Assembly: GCF_036555685.1 (NCBI RefSeq)
Contig: NZ_DATBKY010000264.1
Span: 95,378-159,377 of the forward strand
Length of the DNA stretch: 64,000 nt
From: Actinophytocola sp036555685
GTDB taxonomy: Bacteria > Actinomycetota > Actinomycetes > Mycobacteriales > Pseudonocardiaceae
Direction: 5' to 3'
The position numbers and the translations under genes are program-made. This document shows, in pieces, positions 16,386-24,522 of the stretch. Position 1 is the stretch's first letter, and each line of letters starts with the position of its first letter. Under the pieces are notes generated by a model. The model saw nothing but the letters and a program-made list of their open reading frames with translations, was not told where the DNA came from and did no database searches.

Positions 16386-19382
16386 TCAGTCCGACCGTAC
16401 CGCCGCGGTCCGCCGGAACAGCGTGAGCGCGGCGCCGGCCACGGCCAGGACACCACCCGCGGCGGCGACGAGGACCGGAAGATCCGCCGGGATCTCCAGG
16501 TACACCGTGATGCCCAGGATCCGGTGCAGGCCCCAGGGCAGCAGCGCCAGCTGGTCGTTCCACGACGTGAGCGCCTGCTCGAGGCCGAGCAGGGCCATGA
16601 GCGCGCCGAGCGCGGCCAGTGGGATGCCTGCCGCGAGCAGCACCCGCCCCGCCGCCTGCCGCCGGGACATGGCGTAGCCGCGCCGGAGCACGGAGTAGGC
16701 GACCGCGAACAGGGCCAGGAAGGCCGCGAACGCCACCGTGACATACACCGTCCTCGTCGGCGGCGACGTCCAGATCGCGAACCAGTACCCGCCGGGCCCG
16801 CGCGCCACCAGCCCCAGCGCCAGCAGGACGGTCCGGAGCAACGCGAGCCCGCCGATCGCGGCGAACAACAGGTACGGGTCGCGGACGAGCAGGCGCAGCG
16901 TCAGCGCGAACAGCAGCCACGCGCCGAGCGTCGGCACCAGGTGCGCGGGTGCGGCGAACGACGTGAGGATCGCCCGGCTCAGCACGACCGCGGCCGCCGG
17001 CACCGCCCACACCAGCACGCGGTCCACACGGGACGGAGAAGCGTCGAGCCGGGCCAGCCGCCACGGCCGCGTCGCCGCCGTCCACAGTGTCCGCGGCGCG
17101 ACCGGTGCCCCGGGCAGCGCGCCCCACAGCAGGAGGAGGACCACCGCCACCAGCAGCCCGCGGGCGAGCCAGGCCATCGTCTCGTCGCGCTGCGCGAGGG
17201 TGAGCCCGATGTCCGCGGCGGTGAAGTTGAACGCCGGCAGGTCGCGGTCGGCACCGTAGCGGCGGACGTGCCCGGCCCGGGCCGACTCGTAGCGGTCCGC
17301 CGCGGCGAGCCACGCGTCCCGCGCCGCGGCCGACCCGGTGTCGAGCCACTGCACGTGCCGCAGGAACGTCGTCCGGTACGCGCCGACTGTCTCGAACAGG
17401 TCCACCTGGTAGTCGAGCGTGGCGGTGAACCGCCGGCGCAGCTCGGGGTCGCGCCACGTGGCCGGGTCGGTCGCGGCCACGAGGGCACGCATGCGCCGCG
17501 CGTCGCGGACGGCCGTCGCACCCTCGGCGACGGCCTCGTCGACGTGGTCGCGGCTCACGGCGTAGATCGTGTCGAGCGTGGCGCTGTCGCCCGTCACGAT
17601 GTCCCACTCGAAGATCCACATCATCGGCGGCGGCTCGAGCCCGAGCGCCTTCACCGAGCTGTCCGCGTACGGTCCGATGTAGAGGCCCGTGGTGACCGCC
17701 TCGCGGGACAGCGCCATCGCCTGGCAGATCGCCGACACCGTGGCCGGGTCGGACGAGAACGTGCGGCGCGCCCAGTCGGCCGTCGCGGCCGCGGTGTCGA
17801 CGTCGGGGTTCCAGGCGAGCTTCGCGGTGACGTACGTGTTGAGGTCGTACAGCTGCCAGAACCCGGTCCGCAGGTCCAGCGTGCGCGGCCCGGCGAGCAG
17901 CGGACCGCCGCCCTGCGCCCACGTCCACACGCCCTCGACGTGCGGGTTCGCGGCGAGGAACCGGCGCAGCGCCAGCTGGTGCAGCACGCCCATGTCGTTC
18001 GGCAGCGCGCCGAGGCCCTCGAACTCGCGGCGGGACTGGAACTCGACGATCCGCCGCTGGTTGCCCTCGAAGAGGGTGTCGTTGAGCGGCAGGTGGCTGT
18101 AGAAGTCGCCCAGCGAGTACTTCGTGGACACGATGAGGTGCTCGTCGGTCAGCCCGCCGAGCACCTCCCGGTAGGCCGCGGGGTTCGTGTGCAGGTCGCC
18201 GACCGCGCCGATGCCGACGCTCCAGGTGCGGAAGATGACGTCCTTGCCGGCGTCCCCGGCGACGCGCAGGAACGAGCGCAGCATCGCGCGCACGGCCGCG
18301 GGCGTCGTCACCGCGATCTCCGCCGAGTAGTCCCAGCCAGGCAGCCGGTAGGCCGCGCCGCCCTCGCCGATCCGGATCATCAGCCCGTCCGCGTACGGCA
18401 GCACGTCGAACAGCTCCGCGAGCCCCGCCCGGTAGACGCGCCACAGCCGGTCGTCCTCGGTGCGCAGCCCGCCCACGGTGCGCTCCAGGTACGCCCGCAG
18501 CGGCGGGGACAGTGCGAGCATGTCGGTCTGGAAGTAGACCTTCATGCCGAGGTCGTGCGCGTAACGCCAGACCGGCCCGAACGCCGCGACCATCGCCGCC
18601 GCGCGGGCCCGGTGCGGATCGCCGTCCGGGTACACGTCGAGGTCGCGGAACGCCACGTACTCGAGGAAGCCCGGGATGACCACACCGTTGTAGCCCTGCG
18701 CGAGCGAGTGCTCGACGAGCCGCCGGAACTGCGTGGCGATCCGGCGGACCGCTGTCCCGTCCACGTACGGCGCGCGGGGGAGCAGCGCGTCGCCGACCAC
18801 GTCGGAGTTCAGCGTGTAGTTGTCGCGCGCGTACGCCGCCGGGTCGTCCGGCAGGCCGACCGCGCCGAGGTCGGTCAGCCGCAGCCCGAGCCGGGGCGTC
18901 ACGACCCGCCCGTCGGCCGGCACCACGGCGCCGGCCGAGATCCGGTCGGCGATCGCGTACAGCCCGGCGGCCGCGCCGGCGAGCGCACCCGCGTCGACCG
19001 ACAGGCCGGGGCCGGCGCGCGAGATCCGGTACGCCTCCGGGCCGCCGGCGAACCGCGGGTCGAGCCGGACCCGCAGCACGGCCCCGGTCGCGCCGGCGTA
19101 GCTCGCGGGCTGCGGCGCGCCTCTCGCCGCCAGCGCACCGGCGACGGCGCGGGCCGCGAGCCGCAGCCGGGGGTGCGGCGGGACGTCGATGGCGGTGATC
19201 CGGGGTGGCGCGACATCGTCGCGCGCGGGCGCGGCGGTCAGGTGCTCGGCCGGGACGTCGGCGGGCCGGACGCTCAGCCCGAGCGCGTCGTTCACCTGCC
19301 AGGCGACGAGCCCGCCCAGTCCCAAAAGGACGATCAGGACGACGACCGGGCGCCACCGCCGCCGCCGATGATCGTCCGCCAC
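16386..19382 (-). CDS. Membrane-anchored glycoside-hydrolase-like TIM-barrel protein with seven C-terminal TM helices
   Basis: A 998-residue protein. One N-terminal membrane helix (~11-29) is followed by a ~130-residue domain like the alpha/beta domain before GH67/GH20-type barrels ('GPGLSVDAGALAGAAAGLYAIADRI'). Residues ~165-560 look like a (beta/alpha)8 catalytic domain ('PRLGLRLTDLGAVG', 'GYNGVVIPGFLEYV', 'DLGMKVYFQTDM', 'DGLMIRIGEGG', 'VEGVWTWAQGGG'), with Glu/Asp at several strand ends. Then comes a helical region, and from ~725 seven hydrophobic segments. A catalytic pair cannot be named with confidence. The barrel probably faces outside and acts on a cell-envelope or environmental glycan. 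GTG start; only 10 bases after the YjbR gene. Confidence 0.65.
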   Translation of the reverse strand: MADDHRRRRWRPVVVLIVLLGLGGLVAWQVNDALGLSVRPADVPAEHLTAAPARDDVAPPRITAIDVPPHPRLRLAARAVAGALAARGAPQPASYAGATGAVLRVRLDPRFAGGPEAYRISRAGPGLSVDAGALAGAAAGLYAIADRISAGAVVPADGRVVTPRLGLRLTDLGAVGLPDDPAAYARDNYTLNSDVVGDALLPRAPYVDGTAVRRIATQFRRLVEHSLAQGYNGVVIPGFLEYVAFRDLDVYPDGDPHRARAAAMVAAFGPVWRYAHDLGMKVYFQTDMLALSPPLRAYLERTVGGLRTEDDRLWRVYRAGLAELFDVLPYADGLMIRIGEGGAAYRLPGWDYSAEIAVTTPAAVRAMLRSFLRVAGDAGKDVIFRTWSVGIGAVGDLHTNPAAYREVLGGLTDEHLIVSTKYSLGDFYSHLPLNDTLFEGNQRRIVEFQSRREFEGLGALPNDMGVLHQLALRRFLAANPHVEGVWTWAQGGGPLLAGPRTLDLRTGFWQLYDLNTYVTAKLAWNPDVDTAAATADWARRTFSSDPATVSAICQAMALSREAVTTGLYIGPYADSSVKALGLEPPPMMWIFEWDIVTGDSATLDTIYAVSRDHVDEAVAEGATAVRDARRMRALVAATDPATWRDPELRRRFTATLDYQVDLFETVGAYRTTFLRHVQWLDTGSAAARDAWLAAADRYESARAGHVRRYGADRDLPAFNFTAADIGLTLAQRDETMAWLARGLLVAVVLLLLWGALPGAPVAPRTLWTAATRPWRLARLDASPSRVDRVLVWAVPAAAVVLSRAILTSFAAPAHLVPTLGAWLLFALTLRLLVRDPYLLFAAIGGLALLRTVLLALGLVARGPGGYWFAIWTSPPTRTVYVTVAFAAFLALFAVAYSVLRRGYAMSRRQAAGRVLLAAGIPLAALGALMALLGLEQALTSWNDQLALLPWGLHRILGITVYLEIPADLPVLVAAAGGVLAVAGAALTLFRRTAAVRSD

Positions 19383-19392
19383 CCGGTCATCT

Positions 19393-19767
19393 TCACACGG
19401 GTGTGCCGTCCTGATCGAGCACGGTGCGGGCGAGCCGCTTGGGTGCGATCAGCGTGTAGGAGGTGCGGATCCACTCCTCGACCTCCCGCCAGCGCTCCTT
19501 GCTCAACCGCTTCCCGAGCTTGATCGAGACCCAGCCGTGCCGGCCCAGCCCGTAGCCGGTCGGCTCCGCGGCCGGGTCCGTGGCGACCAGCGCGTCGGCC
19601 TCCGCCTTCGGCAGCTTCACGCTGATGCCGGTGCCGTCGGGCGCGGTGAACACGAAGTTCTTGCCGCGCACGCGGAACGTCGGTTCGCCGTCCCAGGCCT
19701 CGATGTCGACCCGGGCCGCCTCGGGCAGGCGGGCCACGATCTGTTCGAGACGGTCCATGTTCGACAT
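19393..19767 (-). CDS. MmcQ/YjbR-like protein (second copy)
   Basis: A 124-residue protein with the same fold as the one at 5235-5576 but diverged in sequence. It shows 'PTFRVRGKNFVFTAPDGTGISVKLPKAEADALVA', 'GLGRHGWVSIKLGKRLSKERWREVEEWIRTSYTLIAPKRLA'. The 'F-x-V-x-G-K-x-F' strand and the terminal helix with 'SY..vAPK' are diagnostic. It starts one base after the ArsR stop and is followed within 10 bases by the glycosidase-like gene, so it belongs to the ABM-ArsR-YjbR run. The function of the family is not settled. Confidence 0.85.
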   Translation of the reverse strand: MSNMDRLEQIVARLPEAARVDIEAWDGEPTFRVRGKNFVFTAPDGTGISVKLPKAEADALVATDPAAEPTGYGLGRHGWVSIKLGKRLSKERWREVEEWIRTSYTLIAPKRLARTVLDQDGTPV

Positions 19768-19768
19768 G

Positions 19769-20104
19769 TCAGCCTTCCTTGCCCTTCCGTTCCGACACGG
19801 TGAGCCCGACGCCGGTGCACCACAGGTCGAGCAGCACGAGCAGCCGCTTGCGCTCGACCGAGACGTGCCGCTCGCGGCCCACCGACGCGATCACCACCAG
19901 CCCGGCATCCTCCAGGACGCGCAGGTGCCGGGTGGTGGTGGGCCAGGAATGCGAGAACCGCGCGGCGAGCTCGCCCGCGGTGAGCGTGCCACCCCGGGCG
20001 TGCAGCACCTGCAGCACGTGCCGGCGGACCGGGTGGGCCAGGGCGGTGAACATCGCGTCGAGGTCGTCGAGATCGGTCAGGCCCTGCGGGCGGCGCTCGG
20101 TCAG
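19769..20104 (-). CDS. ArsR-family winged-helix repressor
   Basis: About 111 residues. A winged helix-turn-helix ('MFTALAHPVRRHVLQVLHARGGTLTAGELAARFSHSWPTTTRHLRVLEDAGLVVIASVGRERHVSV') matches ArsR/SmtB-type repressors of the DUF-like, metal-free subgroup. No Cys/His metal site is visible; one Cys occurs near the end. The most economical start is CTG 20104, sharing CTGA with the stop of the monooxygenase gene; ATG 20053 is the alternative and would remove the first 17 residues. It probably represses its own operon by binding the inverted repeat at 20439-20462. Confidence 0.85.
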   Translation of the reverse strand: MTERRPQGLTDLDDLDAMFTALAHPVRRHVLQVLHARGGTLTAGELAARFSHSWPTTTRHLRVLEDAGLVVIASVGRERHVSVERKRLLVLLDLWCTGVGLTVSERKGKEG

Positions 20105-20433
20105 GAGACGCTCACCGCTCGCAGGTGCGGGAACTCCATCGACGGGCGGCCGGCGCGTTCCTCGCACAACGGATCCATGGCCTCCCACACCTCGCTGACC
20201 TCGGGATGGGTGTGCGCGCGGCCCGCCGCGTCGTCGTCGATCCACTCGAAGATCTCGATCACGAGTGGATCGGCCGACTCCTTCTCGTGGCCCAGGTACA
20301 CGCGGGTCGGCTCGTCGGTGACCAGGCCGAGCTTGCGCAGGATGGGCCCGTGCCTGCCGACCAGGTCCAGGAACTCGTCGACGTGGCCGTCGCGGACGCG
20401 GTAGTGGGCGATTGCGGTGATCGGTTCGGACAT
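20101..20433 (-). CDS. Antibiotic biosynthesis monooxygenase (ABM)-domain protein
   Basis: A 110-residue ferredoxin-like alpha+beta barrel of the ABM/quinol monooxygenase type. It has strand 'PITAIAHYRVRDGHVDEFLDLVGRHGPILRKLG', then 'PLVIEIFEWIDDDAAGRAHTHPEVSEVWEAM', where 'HTHPEV..vW' is typical. Such small cofactor-free enzymes oxidise or clear reactive quinones or phenols. It is the first gene of the ArsR-controlled run; its ATG is 5 bases from the presumed operator, so the mRNA leader must be very short or leaderless. Confidence 0.8.
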   Translation of the reverse strand: MSEPITAIAHYRVRDGHVDEFLDLVGRHGPILRKLGLVTDEPTRVYLGHEKESADPLVIEIFEWIDDDAAGRAHTHPEVSEVWEAMDPLCEERAGRPSMEFPHLRAVSVS

Positions 20434-20438
20434 GGCCG

Positions 20439-20462
20439 ATATTTAGCCTCGCCGCTAAGTAT
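20439..20462. promoter_or_regulatory. Inverted repeat, probable ArsR operator
   Basis: ATATTTAGC (20439-20447) and GCTAAGTAT (20454-20462) are reverse complements at 8 of 9 positions around CTCGCC. This AT-rich patch stands out in the divergent region between the monooxygenase-ArsR genes (minus) and the gene at 20488 (plus), and would cover promoters for both. ArsR repressors typically bind imperfect 9-12-bp repeats like this. Confidence 0.6.
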
Positions 20463-20487
20463 TCTGTCAAGCGGCTACCGTTGTCCC

Positions 20488-21540
20488 ATGGCGAGTCGGC
20501 GGGTACGCGGTGGGCGGGCCTCGCTCGGCCGCGTGCAGGCCTATCTCGGGCGGTGCGGCACGGGCGAGGCGGTCGCCAACCGGGACCGGTTCGGTGGCGT
20601 GACGCTGCAGGGCGTGTCCGGGCTGCGGGTCGCGCGCGTGCTGGCCCGGGCGGGGGAGCTGACCGGCGTCGACCTCGACCCGGCGGCCTACCTCACGCGC
20701 GGCAAGGCGCGGCCGCCGGTCGTCGCGGGCCAGCTCGGGCTCGACCTCGACCTGCCGGCGTTCGACTGGGTGGAGGCGCAGGCGGAGCTGGGGCTGCCGG
20801 TCGTGCGGACCTCGGGCCCGCGGCTTCGGGTGGGGCAGCTCGACGAGCTGAAGGCGGAGCTCGACCGCGAGTACCCGGTGCCCGTCTCCGTGACGCTGGC
20901 CCTGGACGGCGGCTGGCTGGGGTCGAAGCACAGCGGGGTGCTCGCCGAGCAGCTGCGGGCGGCCGACCGCGACGTGTCGCTGGTGCTCGGCGCGCCGTTC
21001 GACCCGGTGGACTCGTCGTACAAGGTCCTCGGGCTGCGGCGGCTGCTGCGATGGAGCGCGCGGACCGGCCGCTCGCTGGAGCTGCTGCGCACCGGGCCGA
21101 TCGGCATCCCCGCGATCGCGACCGGCGCCTCGCTCGCCGCGATCGGACTCTCCTCGTCGACCCGCCACCTCGGCGGCCCGGTGGCGCGGCGGGCGGACGG
21201 CGTGCGGCCCAAGCGCAGCCCGCAGGTCTTCGTGCCGCGGCTGCTGCACTGGCAGCGGGGGATCGACCTGAAGGCCGGGCTGACCGACTGCGGGTGCGCG
21301 GCGTGCGCGCGGGCGGGATCGGGCCTGCAGCGCTTCGACGTCGCCTACGACACGACCGTGCCGGCCGACATCCGCGCGGCCGCCCGCGAGCACGACTCGC
21401 TGGCCCTGGCGGAGGTCCTGCACACGGTCCGCGCGGCGACGGACCCGGAGGACGAGCTGGCCAAGCTCCGCCAGGACGCCCGCGACCTCGCCGCCGAGGT
21501 GGACCTCGCCGTGCCGAAGTGGCTGGGCGCCTGGGACTGA
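20488..21540 (+). CDS. Unrecognised protein with CxCxxC motif, possibly tRNA-guanine-transglycosylase-like
   Basis: A 350-residue protein. I do not recognise a named family. The middle looks like a (beta/alpha) barrel: 'PVPVSVTLALDGGWLGSKHSG', 'DVSLVLGAPFDPVDSSYKVLGLRRLLRWS', 'LELLRTGPIGIPAIATGASLAAIGLSSSTRH'. It is followed by 'PRLLHWQRGIDLKA' and a zinc-type CxCxxC at Cys268, Cys270 and Cys273. His302 or His312 could be a fourth ligand. tRNA-guanine transglycosylases carry CxCxxC plus a His about 25 residues later after a TIM barrel, so a distant relation is conceivable but not shown. It has its own promoter region, shared with the divergent ABM/ArsR genes. Confidence 0.6.
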   Translation: MASRRVRGGRASLGRVQAYLGRCGTGEAVANRDRFGGVTLQGVSGLRVARVLARAGELTGVDLDPAAYLTRGKARPPVVAGQLGLDLDLPAFDWVEAQAELGLPVVRTSGPRLRVGQLDELKAELDREYPVPVSVTLALDGGWLGSKHSGVLAEQLRAADRDVSLVLGAPFDPVDSSYKVLGLRRLLRWSARTGRSLELLRTGPIGIPAIATGASLAAIGLSSSTRHLGGPVARRADGVRPKRSPQVFVPRLLHWQRGIDLKAGLTDCGCAACARAGSGLQRFDVAYDTTVPADIRAAAREHDSLALAEVLHTVRAATDPEDELAKLRQDARDLAAEVDLAVPKWLGAWD

Positions 21541-21558
21541 CCCGGTATGCGGCTGTCC

Positions 21559-22164
21559 TCAGTGGACGTTGCGCGGGCCGAGCAGCGCGATCGACGCGCG
21601 GACCGCCACCTCGCTCATGTCCCGCGCGCGACCGCCATCCTCCACAGTGGTCGCGATCAGCTCGCGCAGCCCGCCGAGCAGCATGATCGCCAGCTGCCGG
21701 GGAACCGGGCCGACGCCGATCGAGCGCCATTCCTCCGTGTCGCACAACGTCTGGATCATCGTGACGAACGCTTCCATGACCTCGCGCTGGAGCGTGCGGG
21801 CCCGCTCGCCGAGCGAGGGCACGTCGCGGATCCAGCTGAGCGTGATGCCCGGTTGCGCCTCCGCACAGGTGATCCAGGCCTCGACCGCCTGCCCGACCTG
21901 CGTCGCCCACGGCGCTTTCGGGTCCACGGCGGCGGAGATCTGCCGGATCATCTCGGCGTTCGCCTCGGTCAGCAGCTCGACGAAACACGCCTCCTTGTCG
22001 GCGAAGTGCTCGTAGAAGGTCCGCCGGGAAGTGCGTGCGCGCCGCACGATGCCGGCCACCGTCGTGTTGCGGTAGCCGTCCTCGATGATCGACTCGGCGA
22101 GACCGTCGAGCAGCCGCTGGCGGAAGCTCGTCGTCGTCTCCACGTTCGCCGTCGTCACTGGCAT
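21559..22164 (-). CDS. TetR-family regulator of the adjacent oxidative operon
   Basis: A 201-residue protein. The N-terminal helix-turn-helix reads 'RLLDGLAESIIEDGYRNTTVAGIVRRARTSRRTFYEHFADKEACFVELL', typical of TetR/AcrR. The ligand-binding helical part has 'LQREVMEAFVTMIQTL' and 'PRQLAIMLLGGLRELIATTVEDG'. It is divergent from the P450 gene, and the shared region holds two GGTAC-N6-GTACC palindromes that are probably its operators. The inducer is likely a substrate or product of the operon (inferred from position). ATG 22164 was chosen; the longer frame would run over the operators. Confidence 0.9.
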   Translation of the reverse strand: MPVTTANVETTTSFRQRLLDGLAESIIEDGYRNTTVAGIVRRARTSRRTFYEHFADKEACFVELLTEANAEMIRQISAAVDPKAPWATQVGQAVEAWITCAEAQPGITLSWIRDVPSLGERARTLQREVMEAFVTMIQTLCDTEEWRSIGVGPVPRQLAIMLLGGLRELIATTVEDGGRARDMSEVAVRASIALLGPRNVH

Positions 22165-22203
22165 CACGCTATACCTCTCGTCGGCAGCGCCCTTGTGCTG
22201 AAT

Positions 22204-22243
22204 GGTACATCGGCGTACCGTGCCGATGGTACGGCCGCGTACC
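22204..22243. promoter_or_regulatory. Two tandem palindromes, probable TetR operators
   Basis: GGTACATCGGCGTACC (22204-22219) and GGTACGGCCGCGTACC (22228-22243) have identical 5-bp arms and identical 6-base spacers, with start points 24 bases apart (about two helical turns). They sit midway between the TetR start (22164) and the P450 start (22274). Two repressor dimers on one face of the helix would control both directions. Confidence 0.75.
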
Positions 22244-22273
22244 ACGGCAACGCCACGGGAAGGTGTTCCCTCG

Positions 22274-23620
22274 ATGACGACTGTGACGCTTCCGCCCGGT
22301 CCGACGGCGCCCCGGTTCGTCCAGGGCGCCCGCGCGCTGCTGATGCCGATGCGCGGGATGCACCGTCTGCGCGAACGCTACGGCGACGCCTTCACCGTCG
22401 ACGTGCCGATCTTCGGCCGCGCGCTGGTGATCAGCGATCCGGCGGAGATCAAGCAGCTGTTCCAGACCAACCCGGAGGTCGCGGACAACCTCGAGCGCAA
22501 CCTCGGCCGCGTGCTCGGCCCGGGCTCGATGTTCGCGCTGTCGGGCGAGGAGCACCGCGCCCAGCGCAAGCTCCTCGTGCCGCCGTTCCACGGCCGCCGG
22601 CTCGCCGCGTACGAGCGGATCGTCGAGGACGAGACCGTGCGGGAGATGGCGTCGTGGCCGCACGGCAAGCCGTTCCCGACGCTGCCGTCGACGATGCGGA
22701 TCACGCTCAACGTCATCCTGCGCGCGGTGTTCGGCGCCGAGGGCGCGGAGTTCGCCGAGCTGCGCGAGCTCCTGCCGCGCCTGGTGACCGTCGGCTCGCG
22801 CCTGGCGGTGCTGCCGGTGCCGGACCGGTTCGGCCGGTGGGGTCCGTGGGGCCGGTTCCGCGAGTTGCGCCGCCGGTACGACGCGGTGATCGACCGGCTC
22901 GTGGCGAAGGCCGGCCACGGTGACACGGGTCCGGAGGGCCGCGACGACGTGCTCTCGATGATGTTGCAGGCCCGCTACGACGACGGCGCCCCGATGACCC
23001 GCGGCGAGATCGCCGACCAGCTGCTGACGCTGCTCGCCGCCGGGCACGAGACGACCGCGACGACGCTCGCGTGGGCGGTCGAACGGCTGCGCCGGCACCC
23101 GGACGTGCTGCGCGCGCTCGTCGAGGAGGTCGACGCCGGCGGAAAGACGTTGCGCGAGGCGACCGTCCTCGAAGTGCAGCGCACTCGCCCGGTGATCGAC
23201 ATGGTAGGCCGGCAGGTCCGCGCGGAGAGCCTGCGACTGGGCCGGTGGACGGTGCCCAAGGGCCACGCGGTGCTCGTCAGCATCGCGCTGATCCACGATG
23301 ATGACGCGGTGTTCCCCAACGCCGGCGCGTTCGACCCGAGCCGGTTCGTCGGCTCGCGGCCGGACCTCTACCAGTGGATCCCGTTCGGCGGCGGCACGCG
23401 GCGCTGCCTGGGCGCGGCATTCGCGAACATGGAGATGAACGTGGTGCTCGCCACGATGTTGCGTGACTACACGCTCGTGCCGACGACCGAGCCGGACGAG
23501 CGCTGGCATTCCCGCGGCGTGGCGTACGCGCCGGGCAAGGGCGGCGTCGCGGTCGTGCACCGCCGCACGGTCCACGCGCCGCCGGCGGCCGAGGCGTCGG
23601 CGGGGGGAGCGCGCTCGTGA
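22274..23620 (+). CDS. Cytochrome P450
   Basis: A 448-residue P450 with a Pro-rich start ('LPPGPTAPRFVQGARALL'). The I-helix oxygen motif is 'LLAAGHETTATTLAW' (~250-265), the K-helix ExxR is present as EVQR, and the haem loop 'FGGGTRRCLGAAFA' places Cys378 as the iron ligand. The layout resembles class I bacterial P450s of the fatty-acid/terpenoid-oxidising type. Partner ferredoxin genes are not in the window. It is the first gene of a four-gene operon; its stop overlaps the GTG of the hydrolase gene. Controlled by the divergent TetR. Confidence 0.9.
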   Translation: MTTVTLPPGPTAPRFVQGARALLMPMRGMHRLRERYGDAFTVDVPIFGRALVISDPAEIKQLFQTNPEVADNLERNLGRVLGPGSMFALSGEEHRAQRKLLVPPFHGRRLAAYERIVEDETVREMASWPHGKPFPTLPSTMRITLNVILRAVFGAEGAEFAELRELLPRLVTVGSRLAVLPVPDRFGRWGPWGRFRELRRRYDAVIDRLVAKAGHGDTGPEGRDDVLSMMLQARYDDGAPMTRGEIADQLLTLLAAGHETTATTLAWAVERLRRHPDVLRALVEEVDAGGKTLREATVLEVQRTRPVIDMVGRQVRAESLRLGRWTVPKGHAVLVSIALIHDDDAVFPNAGAFDPSRFVGSRPDLYQWIPFGGGTRRCLGAAFANMEMNVVLATMLRDYTLVPTTEPDERWHSRGVAYAPGKGGVAVVHRRTVHAPPAAEASAGGARS

Positions 23621-24522
23621 CCGAGCGGACAGTGGACGTCGGTCGCGGGATCTCCCTTGCGTACGAGGAGATCGGCGACCGCGACGCGTACCCGATCGTG
23701 CTCGTCGCCGGCCTCGGCCAGCAGCTGCACAGCTGGCCGGACGCGTTCTGCGACGAGCTCGCCGCCCGTGGCCGGCGGGTGATCCGCTTCGACAACCGCG
23801 ATGTCGGCCGGTCCACACACATGTCCTTCCGCCCGCCGCGGCCAAAGGACATGTTCCTGCAACGCTTCTCGCCCGAGCAGTACGACCTCGCGGACATGGC
23901 CGCCGACGCCGCGGGGCTCCTCGACGCGATCGGGGTCGAGACCGCGGACGTCGTCGGGATCTCGATGGGCGGCATGATCGCGCAGATGGTCGCCGCGGTG
24001 TACCCGGCGCGCGTGCGGAGCCTGACGTCGATCATGTCGACGACCGGGTCGCGCTGGGTTGGGCGGCCGGCACTGTCCACGTGGCGGCGGATGATGGCGC
24101 CGCCACCCCGCAGCCGCGACGAGGCGATGGACCGTGCGGCGCTGATGTTCCGGCACGTCGGCTCGCACGGCTTCCCGCCCGACGAGGAATGGGTGCGTGA
24201 GCTCGCCGGGTCGAGCTGGGACCGCGACTCGTCGCTCGCCGGGATCGGCCGCCAGCTCGGCGCGATCTTCAAGTCCGGCAACCGGACCAGGCGGCTGCGT
24301 GCGATCACCGCGCCCACGCTCGTGATCCACGGCGACCGCGACCGGATGGTCCACCCGACCGGAGGCGCGGCCACGGTCCGGGCGATCACCGGCGCCCGCC
24401 TGGAGACCGTCGTCGGCCTCGGCCACGACCTCCCGCGAGGCGCGTGGCCGACCCTGCTGGATCTCATCGACACCCACGCCCGCCCCGTCACGGCAAGGAG
24501 CACCGATGCCCCCACGTCCTAG
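23617..24522 (+). CDS. Alpha/beta hydrolase
   Basis: A 301-residue alpha/beta-hydrolase fold. It shows 'PIVLVAGLGQQLHSWPDAF' (oxyanion loop region), 'VIRFDNRDVGRSTH', the nucleophile elbow 'GISMGG' with Ser116, 'APTLVIHGDRDRMVHPTGG' carrying the acid Asp, and 'VVGLGHDLPRG' carrying the catalytic His. In a BVMO operon it would hydrolyse the ester or lactone made by the monooxygenase. The GTG start shares GTGA with the P450 stop, and the end overlaps the SDR gene by 17 bases. Confidence 0.9.
   Translation: MTERTVDVGRGISLAYEEIGDRDAYPIVLVAGLGQQLHSWPDAFCDELAARGRRVIRFDNRDVGRSTHMSFRPPRPKDMFLQRFSPEQYDLADMAADAAGLLDAIGVETADVVGISMGGMIAQMVAAVYPARVRSLTSIMSTTGSRWVGRPALSTWRRMMAPPPRSRDEAMDRAALMFRHVGSHGFPPDEEWVRELAGSSWDRDSSLAGIGRQLGAIFKSGNRTRRLRAITAPTLVIHGDRDRMVHPTGGAATVRAITGARLETVVGLGHDLPRGAWPTLLDLIDTHARPVTARSTDAPTS

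Noticed and set aside
15195..19523. 1442-codon plus-strand ORF
   Set aside because: Antisense shadow of the acyl-CoA dehydrogenase and glycosidase-like genes; no recognisable motif.
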